Shown here one piece after another: positions 40,426 through 50,979 of a stretch of 64,000 bases of DNA. Numbering within the stretch: the stretch's first letter is position 1; the number at the start of each line of letters is the position of its first letter. The notes under the pieces were generated by a model. That model was not told the origin of the DNA. It was given only the letters and a program-made list of their open reading frames with translations, and did no database searches. Made by a program: the position numbers and the translations under genes. Source of the stretch: Bombyx mori (Eukaryota; Arthropoda; Insecta; Lepidoptera; Bombycidae); contig NC_085126.1 of assembly GCF_030269925.1 (NCBI RefSeq), positions 1,180,501-1,244,500 on the forward strand, in the 5' to 3' direction.

Positions 40426-40859
40426 TTTAATATCGCAAAATATTGTACAATGTATTGGCGCCAAAATGAGAAAACTCAATGAGCAATTATATAAAAATGT
40501 AATATTTCCAAATTCCAAATTCAAATGTAATATTTTATTTATTTTTAATTGTAACAGTATTTATGGCCAGACTAAGTATATAAAGATGCATATTTGTTTC
40601 AAACTGTTACACGGAAATATAGAGCAGAAATCTAAATTGTAATAAATAGAATCGCCTCTGTTGTTGTAATTATAATGAAATGTATTTAAAAATGAGTAAG
40701 AAAAATATAAAATAAAAACTTTTTTTTTTTCAAATGAGTTTCTTTTGGCCGTTTAGATTATTTATTTTATTAAACAATCTGCATAATTAAATCTTCGATA
40801 ATCTCCGAGTAAACTGGCGGCGATATACAAACATACAATACATTTTTTTATTGGCATTT

Positions 40860-41080
40860 ATACTGGTGGTGGGACGTCGTGTGAGTCCTCACGGGTAGGT
40901 ACCACCGCATTACCTATTTCGGCCGTGAAGCAGTAATGCGTTTCGGTTTGAAGGAAGGGGCAGCCGTTGTACCGTAAAAACATTAGAATTCATATCTCAA
41001 GCAAGGTACGTGACGGCATTTGCGTTGTAGATGCCAATGGGCTGCGGTAACCACTTAACATCAGGTAGGCCGTGAGCTAT
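40860..41080 (+). mobile_element. Bm1 SINE, truncated both ends
   Basis: ACTGGTGGTGGGACGTCGTG to CAGGTAGGCCGTGAGCT, then it is cut by a CR1-like tail. Confidence 0.83.
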
Positions 41081-41082
41081 TT

Positions 41083-41435
41083 TTTTTTATTGCCTTTGTA
41101 GGCAGACGAGCGTACGGCCCCCTCCTCCTCCTCGCGTCGTTTCCTCACTGCTGAGGGTCGTGACCATTATAATTCGACATGATTTTACTCCTTGTGATGT
41201 CCCGCCAGCGCCTCCGATCATTGGCCGCATGAAGGGGTGGCGTACGGTCCACCTGATGGTAAGTGGTTACCGTCGCCCATGGACTTCAGCAATGCCAGGA
41301 GCAGAGCCAAGCCGCTGCCTTCCGCTTAATACTCTCCACAAGCCACATTTGAAGAAGGACGTGTCATAGCGCTCGGGAAACACCGTGGAGGGGAGCTCAT
41401 TCCATAGCCGGATGGTGCGTGGCCACCCAAGACAA
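41083..41435 (-). mobile_element. CR1-like LINE 3' end, split by an RTE-like insert
   Basis: Tail and ACGAGCGTACGG at 41,083-41,117, then a foreign block, then TACGGTCCACCTGATGG through GGATGGTGCGTGG. GCGTACGG appears on both sides of the insert (41,110-41,117 and 41,240-41,247). Confidence 0.82.
41118..41239 (-). mobile_element. RTE-like LINE 3' end nested in CR1-like element
   Basis: Complement ends with NDRRRWRDITRSKI and YNGHDPQQ stop, as at 31,405, then an AGGAGGAGG-type simple tail. It is flanked by an 8-bp duplication GCGTACGG. Confidence 0.78.
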
Positions 41436-41582
41436 CCACCAAAAAAATATTTGTAACTTAACCCGAACGCGTCGATTAAATTATCTTCGTCGAAAAACTA
41501 ATTCGTTTGATTCCTAATAACTGGTTTTACCAAAATAATGACAATTAAAAATATATGAATAATGATAATTTTCGAGGTACCT

Positions 41583-42030
41583 ACTTTGTCATGTCATAAT
41601 GACTTACGGAGCCGAAACGTGGACACTCACAGTACGGTTGGTCCGTCAGCTCAAAGTCGCTCAGCGAGCCATGGAAAGAGCCATGCTCGGAGTTTCTCTG
41701 AAGGATAAAATCCGGAATGAGATTATTCGACAGAGAACTAAAGTCATCGACATAGCTCAAAGAATCAGCAAGCTGAAGTGGCAGTGGGCTGGCCATATAT
41801 GCCGTAGGACTGACGATCGCTGGAGCAGACGGGTTCTCGAGTGGAGACCGCGCAGCGGAAGACGTAACGCGGGACGCCCCCTGGCTAGATGGTGCGATGA
41901 CCTCCGCACGGTGGCCGGCAAGAAGTGGATGAGGAGAGCCGCAGACCGGGCTCAGTGGTGTGGATTGGGAGAGGCCTATGTCCAGCATTGGACGACTGTG
42001 GGGTGTTGATGATGATGATGATGATACCTT
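41583..42030 (+). pseudogene. RTE-type LINE ORF2 C-terminus with (GAT)n tail
   Basis: Open for 136 codons from MTYGAETWTLT to the stop at 42,007-42,009: then LGVSLKDKIRNEIIRQRT, KLKWQWAGHICRR, GRRNAGRPLARWCDD and WMRRAADRAQW. This is the region after the RT domain in RTE and related endonuclease/reverse transcriptases. It ends in GATGATGATGATGAT, the simple-repeat tail usual for RTE. The RT and endonuclease domains are missing (5' truncation), so it cannot move by itself. The frame is intact, implying a recent insertion. Confidence 0.82.
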
Positions 42031-42404
42031 GTCATGTGTACCTATTTGAAATGAGTCTCCTTGTAAGCCAAAGTGTAATTTGTCAGAAGCACGCTTCAGA
42101 AATTTCCGTTTTATTGTTTGATGTTTGGCGGCGAACTTTCTTCGGTGACATTGATAAATGACACAAAAATATCTGCATAGAGGCCATCTAGAAACCGTAC
42201 ATTACCGTTTTTTAATACCACTCTATAGTTTGATGCCTCAGATACTAAGCTTGAATGTTTTTTTGCATACGATTGACCCTGATGGAGCCTCTATTAAGTA
42301 AGAGAGTGCTCGACGTGCTTAGGAATATTTAATTATTGAATTTAGTTGCTTATTTGTATTAAGCAGACAATTTTGCGGCAGAAGTGTGCAAAAACAACAG
42401 TATT

Positions 42405-42656
42405 TTTTTTATTTTATTTTTTTTATTGCTTAGATGGATGGACGAGCTCACAGCCCACATGGTGTTAAGTAGGTACTGGAGCCCATAGACATTTACAACG
42501 TAAACGCGCCACCCACCTTGAGAAATAAGTTCTAAGGTCTCAGTATAGTTACGGCTGCCCCACCCTACAAGCCGAAACGCATTACTGCTTCACGGCAGAA
42601 ATAGGCAGGGTAGTGGTACCTACCCGTGCGGACTCACATGGTCCTACCACCAGTAA
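42405..42656 (-). mobile_element. Bm1 SINE, 5' truncated
   Basis: TTTTATTGCTTAGATGGATG to ACATGGTCCTACCACCAGTA. Confidence 0.88.
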
Positions 42657-42799
42657 ATGATCTTAGGTAACATATACGTAATTAACACAATCTTTCGGTA
42701 AAATCTTGCTTTTTTCATAAGTAAAGTAAAAACGGTTTTAATAATGTTTTAAACTCGCAAACACGTCCTAAGAAAATGCGCTATTTAGATATAGGTACT

Positions 42800-43175
42800 T
42801 CTTTTTTTTTTTTCCCTACCTAAGCTGATAGCCTTAGGGGCTATTTCAGCGTAACCGTGGCTAGTAGGTGAGCTCACGGGGCTCAAACCTGATGACGATG
42901 CTAACACGAACCCTAGCAAGAGCCGTGCTTCGCAGAATCTACCACCGGATCGGAAACGCGACCCACTAAGAAGATCCGGCGAGAAACTCAGTGGGCTGTG
43001 TCTGTGAGTTAATTTACTCGTCGAGCCCTTCGTCGCAAGCGACGGGTTCGACGAGAACGGTGACCGGTGCTTGAAGTACCTAAAAGCACAGTTAGTGGAT
43101 CGGGAGGATCCGAGATGACGTGTTTTGGGCGACGTCGACTGCTTTCCATTCTGTCCGCAGGATCGGGAATGAATA
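42800..43175 (-). mobile_element. Jockey-like LINE 3' end
   Basis: T run at 42,802, TTCCCTACCTAAGCTGATAG, through the coding end (GACGTCGACTGCTTTCCATT, GTCCGCAGGATCGGGAATG). Adjoins a Helitron. Confidence 0.82.
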
Positions 43176-43179
43176 GGTA

Positions 43180-43608
43180 CTAGTGGTCTCACAGTAGTCG
43201 AAATTCGACATTAATTAATTGAAATTACAGGTTTGAACATTATTATGGTTCTATTGTATAATTTATACTTCTATAAATACAGATTTCGCCAAGACTGCAC
43301 TATAGAGAAATAATATTAAAGATAAACAATATATTTATTCTCAATTTGACCACAGACTTTAAGCAATAACAAAAGTTTGACAATAAGCAAAGAGTACATA
43401 TTATATTATATGTGTGTGTATTAAACAAATGGTAATGTGTGTAATGTGTTTTTGATCGATTTAATGTATTATTAATGAGTAAATATTAGCATTCTGCGCT
43501 CCTTCTCTATATTCTCTATACGTGTGGTAAAAAAGTTCATACTCCTCCGTCCGCGCAATTTTCGTAAAAAGGGGTACAAAGTTTTTGCTTCACGTATTAA
43601 TATATAGA
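43180..43608 (-). mobile_element. Non-autonomous Helitron, complete
   Basis: - strand: TCTATATATTAATACGTG to hairpin AGTCGAATTTCGACT, then GTGAGACCACTAG. Both termini are present. Confidence 0.85.
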
Positions 43609-43694
43609 TAAAAAATATTTATATGATTATAATTTATCTATTTACTGAATTTCAAATCGGTATTTGATTAATAATTTTCAAATAATGTCCGTCT

Positions 43695-43767
43695 GTTTCC
43701 GTGGTGTAGCGGTTATCACATCTGCCTAACACGCAGAAGGCCCCCGGTTCGATCCCGGGCGGAAACA
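43695..43767 (+). tRNA. tRNA-Val (anticodon AAC)
   Basis: A 73-nt cloverleaf. Acceptor arms GTTTCCG and CGGAAAC pair 7 of 7 with discriminator A. D arm is within TGGTGTAGCGGTTATCAC. The anticodon arm TCTGC-CTAACAC-GCAGA has AAC at 43,728-43,730. The T arm CCCGG-TTCGATC-CCGGG pairs fully. A box and B box match the internal promoter consensus, and a run of seven T (43,771-43,777) provides a polymerase III terminator. It delivers valine, reading GTT (GTC/GTA by modification). Unlike the tRNA-like SINE heads elsewhere, every stem is intact and no SINE body follows. Confidence 0.96.
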
Positions 43768-43770
43768 ATA

Positions 43771-43777
43771 TTTTTTT
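43771..43777 (+). terminator. Polymerase III terminator of tRNA-Val
   Basis: T run three bases after the discriminator base. Confidence 0.85.
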
Positions 43778-43779
43778 AC

Positions 43780-44685
43780 ATATAACTTAACACGAGCCTC
43801 CAAACAAAAACGTATCAGAAAAGGATTTTCCTTTACCTTTAAAATTCATTTTTTAATTTCATCATATTAACAACACCGACCTTACTGTCGGTTTATATTT
43901 TAACCCTTTGCACTTGAGAGGCGAATACCGCTTACCACATGATTTGATTACAAACGACAAAAAGAACTTCGATCAATAATAGTAAAAAGAACGATAAGAA
44001 TAGATATCAAAATCAAATAAGTTAAGATCGACACAACGCATCGAATTTCCGCACCAAAGAAAGTGGTGAGAGAGTATCATTTCTCGAGTGCAAAGGGTTA
44101 AAAAAAAATGTAAATCAGAAATAATTTATTCGTAAACCTAAAAATAACCACTACCTAAATTTTTTGAGAACTGCGCCATCTATTGAGTGCTCACGAAATT
44201 AAAACCAAAACTTCGTGGTGGAAAAAATATGAAATGTCTCCGCTCAAATATTTGTGTATCGACCAACAGATGGCAATAGCGTAGCAATCATATTTCATTA
44301 TTTTTCTTTAGCATTTTGAGTATAACAGTACCTACGTATGCAATTTTGTTTGTGTTTGTTTGTAGACGGAACTATAAAATTTCACTGTCCGTTTCCGCCA
44401 CGAGGAAGCATGCGTTGTAGTCTGGACGCCAGTAACCGCTTCACATGGCTTCATTTCATCTAAAGATTTACGTCTCCGGGAAGAAACTGTGGAAATATAG
44501 AAATGCTACGCTGGTAATTCACTGATTGTCTCTGTTCGAGCAATGAATTTGGCCCAGTGACCATGCGTGCGGCCTAGTACGTAAGCGAATGTGAAGTAAT
44601 AACCGCTATTGACTGTTTTACTGACAGCCTTAAATGATTATCAAAGCGAATAAATACTAAAACATTAATTTCGTCACCAACGGAG
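43780..44685. other. Unique-looking AT-rich sequence after the tRNA
   Basis: No gene seen. Near 44,390-44,450 a very decayed Bm1-like phrase (CCAGTAACCGCTTCACATGG) is possible. Confidence 0.4.
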
Positions 44686-44689
44686 ATCT

Positions 44690-44965
44690 TCTTTGTCTCC
44701 AGCTTATCCCACTAGGTGGGGTCGGCACAGCGATTTTTTCTATTTCATTCTCTTTTATCAGCCGTCATCTCAACACTCACTCCTCTCTCTCATATCGTCA
44801 TTTACAAACTCCATCCATATCTTCTTCGGTCGACCTCTTTCTCTTCTACCTTGCACTACTATTTACATACTTATCCTAGTCACATGTATCTTCTCTCTAC
44901 GCATCACATTTCCATACCACGCTAACCGTCCGCTCTTTAACCGTCGCCTACAGAGATATCAGGTC
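44690..44965 (-). pseudogene. LINE ORF2 C-terminal remnant (RTE-like, second family)
   Basis: Same complement pattern as 37,840 (GRPKK.W...DD.REEE-like text, DPT stop at the CCACTAGGTGGGGTCGGC block) and extends further upstream in the ORF (AERAVSVVW-like text near 44,930). Confidence 0.62.
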
Positions 44966-45189
44966 TAATGTGAAATTCTTCATATAATTATACTTTAAAT
45001 CTTCCTTGTCACGTCCTAAGCTATGCTTTACATTCTAAAAGCTTACAATCTCCGATGTGCGAATTTAAAATAAAATCAAATCCATTCGTGGCATTATAGT
45101 CTTCGCGGTCTGTCCATGGACCTATCCTTGGATCCGAGCTCCGACATGCAATCGTTCAAGTAATAGAGGACGAAGTTTTCACATTCACA

Positions 45190-45450
45190 CTATCCACACT
45201 GTCGTATTATATATTAAATATTTTTTATTCAATAAAACAAAATGTGAAAGTGTGTTTGTTTGTCCTTCTTTCAAATCGAAGCGAAGCAATGGAATGACAT
45301 AATTTTTAAAAAGTGATACTCGTAGTATTAGGTCAAGAGAGTGACATAGAGTACCTTTTAATCCGGAAAAACATATTCTTCCTGCGGAAAACAGCACTGA
45401 CAGAATTCATTGACCACACGAGCGAAGCCACGGGTAGCAGCTAGTAATTT
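45190..45450. repeat. Lepidopteran interspersed repeat (CGAAGCCACGGGTAGCAGCTAG end)
   Basis: ATATTAAATATTTTTTATTC start, then TTTCAAATCGAAGCGAAGC and the end GCCACGGGTAGCAGCTAGT. Similar in style to 37,070, with a CTAGT terminus. Confidence 0.4.
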
Positions 45451-45455
45451 ATGTT

Positions 45456-45595
45456 TTTTTTTTCTTTATTGTTTAGATGGGTGGACGAACTCACGGCCCG
45501 CCTGGCGTTAAGTGGTTACCGGGACCCATAGACATCTGCAACGCAAATGCTCCCACCCACCTCGAGACATGAGTTCTAAGTTTCTAAGGTGAGTT
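45456..45595 (-). mobile_element. Bm1 SINE, 3' part
   Basis: TTTATTGTTTAGATGGGTGG to CGAGACATGAGTTCTAAG, then a break into another repeat. Confidence 0.78.
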
Positions 45596-45596
45596 C

Positions 45597-45860
45597 TGAG
45601 CATAGATAATACACATCAATTAGTTATAGATAAGCAACATAAGCACTCAACAAAAATGTTTACGGGCCTCGGCCACTAGATGGCTTCGCTTCGATTAGTT
45701 TCTCATTGCTCTTGTAGATGGCAGTAACACAATACCTATATAACATTTTATTTTTAATGAAGGATTTTGTAAATTTTCAGAAACCACAAATGGATATAAT
45801 TTTATCAATTTCTCTTTAACAAATAAAGACTTGTACGATTTATTATTTTCTTATTTTCCG
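45597..45860 (-). repeat. Interspersed repeat (copy B, no MITE)
   Basis: Complement of the repeat at 35,525-36,060, reading straight through the place where copy A holds the ATATGAGTCG MITE. Confidence 0.75.
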
Positions 45861-46079
45861 TGTTTAGTTACACAGTAATTAAATGCCTTAACTTTAGCAA
45901 CATAAGTTTAGGAGCATCCGCTACAAGATGTCGATAGTTTCCATACAAAAAAATATTTGTCTTAAAGTATCGCAGTTTCAGAGTTCTGAGTTCTAAGATC
46001 TAAATGTTTACTTTTAGGACGTGCTTAGTGTTGGCAAACTGTATCATGGTACAACCAGCTGGCGGGCTTAGAGCTTCTT

Positions 46080-46300
46080 CTTGCTTCGATTTCCTCAATA
46101 CTGAGGGTCGTGACCACCTCCTCGCAACAAGAGTTTATTACGGACCATTCCACGCCATTTGCCTCTATCTGCCGCCGAGTGTAGAGCATCGTGAACTGTG
46201 GTGTCGAGGGTAGTGCAATCAGTACAACGTGCCGGGCCTCTACCTCGTGGTCTTCTTCCGTTCACCTTGCCAGTCACCATTAGCTTCTCCAAGCTGCCGT
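46080..46300 (-). pseudogene. LINE ORF2 C-terminal remnant (RTE-like)
   Basis: Complement reads EKLMVTGKVNGRRPRGRGPA, then ALHSAADRGKWRGMVRNK and ends GGGHDPQY stop. Same C-terminal type as 31,405, different member. Confidence 0.68.
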
Positions 46301-46336
46301 GAGCTAAAGCTAACTAAATCATTCTTTTTTTTTTTA

Positions 46337-46580
46337 CTGATGGTAGGACCTCTTGTGAGTCCGCGCGGGTAGGTACCACCGCCCTGCCTATTTCGGCCGT
46401 GAAGCAGTAATGCGTTTCGGTTTGAAGGGTGGGGCTGCCGTTGTAACCATACTGAGATCTTAGAACTTATATCTCAAGGTGGGTGGCGCATTTACGTTGT
46501 AGATGTCCATGGGTTCCAGTAACCACTTAACATCAGATGGGCTGTGAGGTCATCCACCCATCTAAGCAATAAAAAAAAAA
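46337..46580 (+). mobile_element. Bm1 SINE, 5' truncated
   Basis: ACTGATGGTAGGACCTCTTG to ATCTAAGCAATAAAAAAAA. Confidence 0.88.
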
Positions 46581-46923
46581 TTGTAAGAGAATATATCTTT
46601 TCGTATTTTCACACAAGCCGCGCGTTATTTGCTCGGCCAACACACAATATTAGCAGAAGTTCGTTATCAGTGCGAATGCGTTTCAGGAAAAAAATAATAC
46701 GTCGAGATCATCGCACGATAAAATTGCAACAGAATGATGATAAAATTGCATTTGAAATACGACGTTACTCATAAGCTGAAAGGTCATTCAACTTTACTTA
46801 CATTTTTATATGAATGCAGTTTATGAAAAATAATACATAAAATAAAATTATTTTAAAATTAAATTTTAGTTTTTTTTTTTTTTGACGTCTTGTTTAAATG
46901 CTGTTTCGACCAGTATCTTATAA

Positions 46924-47290
46924 TCTATATATTAATACGTGAAGCAAAAACTTTGTACCTCTTTTTACGAAAATTGTGCGGACGGAGGAGTATGAAATTT
47001 CCTACACTTATAGAGAATATAGAGAAGGAATGCAGAGCACTAATATTTTTTTAAATTATGCCTAAAAAATACATTAAATCAATAAAAAACATTACACACA
47101 CTACCATGTATTTGACGCACACACGCATGCATACCATTTATCTATTGTCGAACTTTTGTTTTTGACGTCTGTGGTCAAATTGAGAATAGATTAAATATTG
47201 ATTGTCTTTACAGAATCATAATAGTGTACAAACTTATAATTTCAATTAATAATTATAATAGTCGAATTTCGACTACCGGGCGACCACTAG
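46924..47290 (+). mobile_element. Non-autonomous Helitron, complete, internally shortened
   Basis: TCTATATATTAATACGTG start; hairpin AGTCGAATTTCGACT; GGGCGACCACTAG end. About 60 bp shorter than the copies at 8,194 and 53,371 because the segment after TTGTCTTTA is deleted. Confidence 0.85.
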
Positions 47291-47314
47291 TTTACATTAA
47301 ACCTTATTCTTCCA

Positions 47315-47450
47315 TTTTTTCCTACCTCTTAGTTGGTAGCCTAAGGAGCTATAGCACAGCGCTAGCAAAAGCCGTGCTTCGCAGAATCTACCACCGGATC
47401 GGAAACGCGACCCACTGAGAAGATCCGGCGAAAAACTCAGTCGGTGAAAA
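47315..47450 (-). mobile_element. Jockey-like LINE 3' UTR piece
   Basis: TTTTTTCCTACCTCTTAGTT to CCGGCGAAAAACTCAGTCGG. Confidence 0.75.
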
Positions 47451-47609
47451 ACATTTTTAAGCAGAGTACAGGATAGATCTTGTTTTTCAGAATTGCCACG
47501 CGAACTTCACAGAACGCGGGTAAAGACAAATTCATTGCGCGGACCATAGAATTTAAAACACAACGAGTAACTTATTCATAATTTTACTTAGTGATTTTAA
47601 GTGTTTTTT

Positions 47610-47837
47610 AGCACTGAAGGTGCCATGTTTGACAATCTCAACGTCAGGACACGACTGACCAGGGCTGCGCAGGATCTTGGATACTTAGAACATGTTGCCA
47701 GAAGAATAGATGGAAGCCGCAAAAAAACTCCGTATTATACGCAAAGTGGAAAGAAAGAGATCCCAAGAATACTGGAGGACATTAGAGTGAGGTTCGGCTC
47801 TAGCGTGTGTGACGATATTCGTTCCGCTGGGCATTGA
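47610..47837 (+). CDS. Unrecognised ORF, possible exon or element fragment
   Basis: About 70 codons reading VRTRLTRAAQDLGYLEHVA, RRIDGSRKKTPYYTQSGKK and IPRILEDIRVRFGSSVCDD, ending GH stop at 47,835-47,837. Composition is more protein-like than its surroundings (charged, balanced, low AT). A pyrimidine-rich AG (GTGTTTTTTAG) lies just upstream of the in-frame ATG. No domain that I recognise. It could be an exon of an unknown gene or a piece of a transposable element ORF. Confidence 0.3.
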   Translation, partial: STEGAMFDNLNVRTRLTRAAQDLGYLEHVARRIDGSRKKTPYYTQSGKKEIPRILEDIRVRFGSSVCDDIRSAGH

Positions 47838-48192
47838 TTTATATATAAGGATAAGAATATCCCTATTGAAATATCCGACTAAGATGAAAATGTCACGTAT
47901 TCATTCGTTTCTCTGTGTTTCTTTACCATTCTCCTCCTATTGCTAGTATAAGAGCTATTATATGGTTTTATCTATGCAATCATTGACCGCAGTCCATCTA
48001 CCTGCATCGGAGTACGTGGTCATGAAGTGCATTAACACCGTATCGTACAAGTTCAGTTCATTGATAGTAAAATTGGTATTCTTATCTATTCATATTGCAA
48101 ATGATATGATATCATTGTAAGCCTGTCAAACCCGGCCTCTTTGATTTAACCTTGATCCAAGAGTTTGGTAGTAATGACATACTGATCTATAT

Positions 48193-48432
48193 TTTTTATT
48201 TATTGCTTAGATGGGTGGACAAGCTCACAGCCCACCTGGTGCTAAGGGATCCCATAAACATCTACAATGTAAATGCGCCATCCACCTTGAGATATAAGTT
48301 CTAAGGTCTCAGTATAGATACAACGGCCACACCACCCTTCAGACCGAAACGCATAACTGCTTCATGGCAGAAATAGGCGGGGTGGTGGGACCAACCTGTG
48401 CGGACTCACAAGAGGTCCTACCACCAGTAATA
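48193..48432 (-). mobile_element. Bm1 SINE, 5' truncated
   Basis: TTTATTGCTTAGATGGGTGG to GAGGTCCTACCACCAGTAAT, with a deletion after GGTGCTAAGGG. Confidence 0.86.
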
Positions 48433-48499
48433 AATAGGCGGGGCTATATTATGAGTATCTAGCTAAATCTATTCTGTAGATTTTCGTGAGAGACTACTG

Positions 48500-48617
48500 T
48501 ACAGTTGGCAATGTCTTGGCTCTGCTCATGAAATTGCTGACGTCCTTGGGCGACGGTAACCACTAATCATCAGGTGGGCGGTGTACTCGTCTGTCTACAA
48601 GGGCAATAAAAAAAAAA
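48500..48617 (+). mobile_element. CR1-like LINE 3' tail, diverged
   Basis: GTTGGCAATGTCTTGGCTCT to AAGGGCAATAAAAAAAAAA. Confidence 0.75.
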
Positions 48618-48837
48618 GATCCATCGTCAGTTCGTCACTATACTGATACATGATACTAGCTATTACCTGCCGTTTTCTCGCATGGTGAAGGCTTAATGTC
48701 AATGTAGTTTCTCTTGGCTGGGAATGAGATGATCTTTTGGGATAAAAACTGGCATTTGTAACTCTCCTGGCTTAACACTTAAAAAAATACATCTAAATCA
48801 GTGGCTTCGAATCGTCACTAAAGAAGGACAAACAAAC

Positions 48838-48849
48838 AATATTATACCA
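48838..48849 (+). repeat. Target-site duplication, left copy
   Basis: AATATTATACCA, repeated at 50,145-50,156 on the other side of the LINE insertion. Confidence 0.88.
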
Positions 48850-50144
48850 TTTCAAACTATTCAACATGGGTATGCCGGATAGTCTCGTGCTCATCATACG
48901 GGACTTCTTGTCGAACCGCTCTTTTCGATATCGAGTCGAGGGAACCCGCTCCTCCCCACGACCTCTCACAGCTGGAGTCCCGCAAGGCTCTGTCCTCTCA
49001 CCCCTCCTATTTAGCTTATTCGTTAACGATATTCCCCGGTCGCCGCCGACCCATTTAGCTTTATTCGCCGACGACACGACTGTTTACTATTCCAGTAGAA
49101 ACAAGTCCCTAATCGCGAAGAAGCTTCAGAGCGCAGCCCTAGCCCTAGGACAGTGGTTCCGAAAATGGCGCATAGACATCAACCCAGCGAAAAGTACTGC
49201 GGTGCTATTTCAGAGGGGAAGCTCCACACGGATTTCCTCCCGTATTAGGAGGAGGAATCTCACACCCCCGATTACTCTCTTTAGTCAATCCATACCCTGG
49301 GCCAGGAAGGTCAAGTACCTGGGCGTTACCCTGGATGCATCGATGACATTCCGCCCGCATATAAAATCAGTCCGTGACCGTGCCGCGTTTATTCTCGGTA
49401 GACTCTACCCCATGATCTGTAAGCGGAGTAAAATGTCCCTTCGGAACAAGGTGACACTTTACAAAACTTGCATAAGGCCCGTCATGACTTACGCGAGTGT
49501 GGTGTTCGCTCACGCGGCCCGCACACACATAGACACCCTTCAATCTCTATAATCCCGCTTTTGCAGGTTAGCCGTCGGAGCTCCGTGGTTCGTGAGGAAT
49601 GTTGACCTACACGACGACCTGGGCCTCGAATCTATACAGAAATACATGAAGTCAGCGTCGGAACGGTACTTCGATAAGGCTATGCGTCATGATAATCGCC
49701 TTATCGTAGCCGCCGCTGACTACTCCCCGAATCCTGATCATGCAGGAGCCAGTCACCGTCGACGCCCTAGACACGTCCTTACGGATCCATCAGATCCAAT
49801 AACCTTTGCACTAGACGCCTTCAGCTCTAAGAGCAGACTTAGGGACCTCGGTATCCGTACTCGTCGAACTCGACAAAGAGTTCGCCGTGCAACCTAACCC
49901 ATGAATCAGCTCGCTGAGTTTCTCGCCGGATCTTCTCAGCGGGTCGCGATTCCGATCCGGTAGTAGATTCATTCGCGAAGCAGCTACTCTGGAGTTGTTA
50001 GGTCTCCTTCGGAGGCGCTCGGGTAGCTGTTAGCAAATCCCACCCCTCCTGGCTGAGCCTTTGCTCGCACACCTGTCCTGGTGAAACTGGAAAGGCCTCC
50101 GGGCCACCAGTAATCATTCCATCATAAAAAAAAAAAAAAAAAAA
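48850..50144 (+). mobile_element. Jockey-clade LINE, 5'-truncated insertion
   Basis: A single retrotransposed copy. It starts in the middle of ORF2, carries the rest of the RT and the C-terminal region, a 3' UTR of about 245 bp and a poly(A) run (about 50,126-50,144). It is bounded by 12-bp duplications AATATTATACCA (48,838-48,849 and 50,145-50,156). The 3' UTR matches the tails at 7,928 and 57,780. Confidence 0.9.
48866..49897 (+). pseudogene. Jockey-clade reverse transcriptase, partial, one nonsense codon
   Basis: ORF2 product that copies LINE RNA at the target site. Visible RT motifs: AGVPQGSVLSPLLFSLFVND (finger and QG motif), LALFADDTTVYY (the FADD active site), LGQWFRKWRIDINPAKS, and VKYLGVTLDASMTF (thumb start). 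The C-terminal region continues as VTLYKTCIRPVMTYASVVF and, after the stop at 49,550-49,552 (TAA), in the same frame through RRPRHVLTDPSDPITFALD to the stop at 49,895-49,897. The endonuclease and the N-terminal half of the RT are absent through 5' truncation. One in-frame stop and no frameshift indicate a young copy. Confidence 0.88.
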
Positions 50145-50156
50145 AATATTATACCA
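50145..50156 (+). repeat. Target-site duplication, right copy
   Basis: AATATTATACCA directly after the poly(A) run. Confidence 0.88.
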
Positions 50157-50379
50157 AACAAACAAACACTTTAAATATTTATGAATTATGTAATAAATTA
50201 ATAAAATGTATAATTAGTATAGATTAGTAGTAGGATTTGTACAATGTCCTATTATAAAATAAATCAAACCAATAAAGTGCTTTTGCTTGAAATCCTAGAT
50301 CAAGTCCTTTTATCTTCAAGACACTGGTCCAGTTGACAAAAGCCAAAGCTTATACGCTTGTGTCGTTTTACTGACTTGT

Positions 50380-50505
50380 GGTCGTCTTCTGAGTTCACGC
50401 TGGTACCGGCCTATTTCTGCCGTGAAACAGTAATGCGTTTCTGTTTGAAGGGTGGGGCAGCCGTTGTAACTGTACTAAGACCTTAGAACTCTTGTCTCAA
50501 GATGT
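50380..50505 (+). mobile_element. Bm1 SINE, internal piece
   Basis: TGGTCGTCTTCTGAGTTCAC to ACTCTTGTCTCAAGATG. Confidence 0.7.
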
Positions 50506-50559
50506 TTTTTTTCTTGTTTGTAAGCTCTTTCGGACAGTGCCTTGTTATTTACTTAAAAC

Positions 50560-50975
50560 CTTTTTTCTTTACTATTTTCCTTACCTATTCGCTGGTAGCC
50601 TAAGAGGCTATTCCAGATACGCGCGGACGGGTAGGTGAGCTCACGGGCTTAACCTGAGAGAATTTGCTAACACTAGCCCTAGCAAGAGCAGTGCTTCGCA
50701 GAATCTACCACCGGATCGGAAACGCGACCCTCTGAGAAGATACGGCGAGAAACTCAGTGGGCTGGGTCTATGGGTTAGCTTACTCGCCGAACCGAATCAG
50801 GAGGTTCCGAAATGACGTGTTTTGGGTGACGTCGACTCTTTACCATTCGGTCCACGGGATCGGGTATGACTTTTCCGGCGGCCACGACAAGAGGGTTTTC
50901 GTGTCGTGCCGCCTTCTCAAAGTGGCGCACTAATGCCGACTGAAGATACTTACTGGATGGAGTCAAACTCTAGAT
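50560..50975 (-). mobile_element. Jockey-like LINE 3' end with C-terminal coding part
   Basis: 3' UTR (TACCTATTCGCTGGTAGCC, GAGAAGATACGGCGAGAAAC), then complement coding text ALVRHFEKAARHENPLVVAA and PVDRMVKSRRHPKHVI, corresponding to the [18 protein letters not shown] stretch of the element at 48,850 but from a different subfamily. Confidence 0.78.
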
Positions 50976-50979
50976 CATC

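Noticed and set aside
40130..40642. 170-codon + strand frame
   Set aside because: It is the antisense shadow of the mariner transposase frame on the - strand.
41581..41988. 135-codon - strand frame
   Set aside because: Antisense shadow of the RTE ORF2 C-terminus, which has the recognisable motifs on the + strand.
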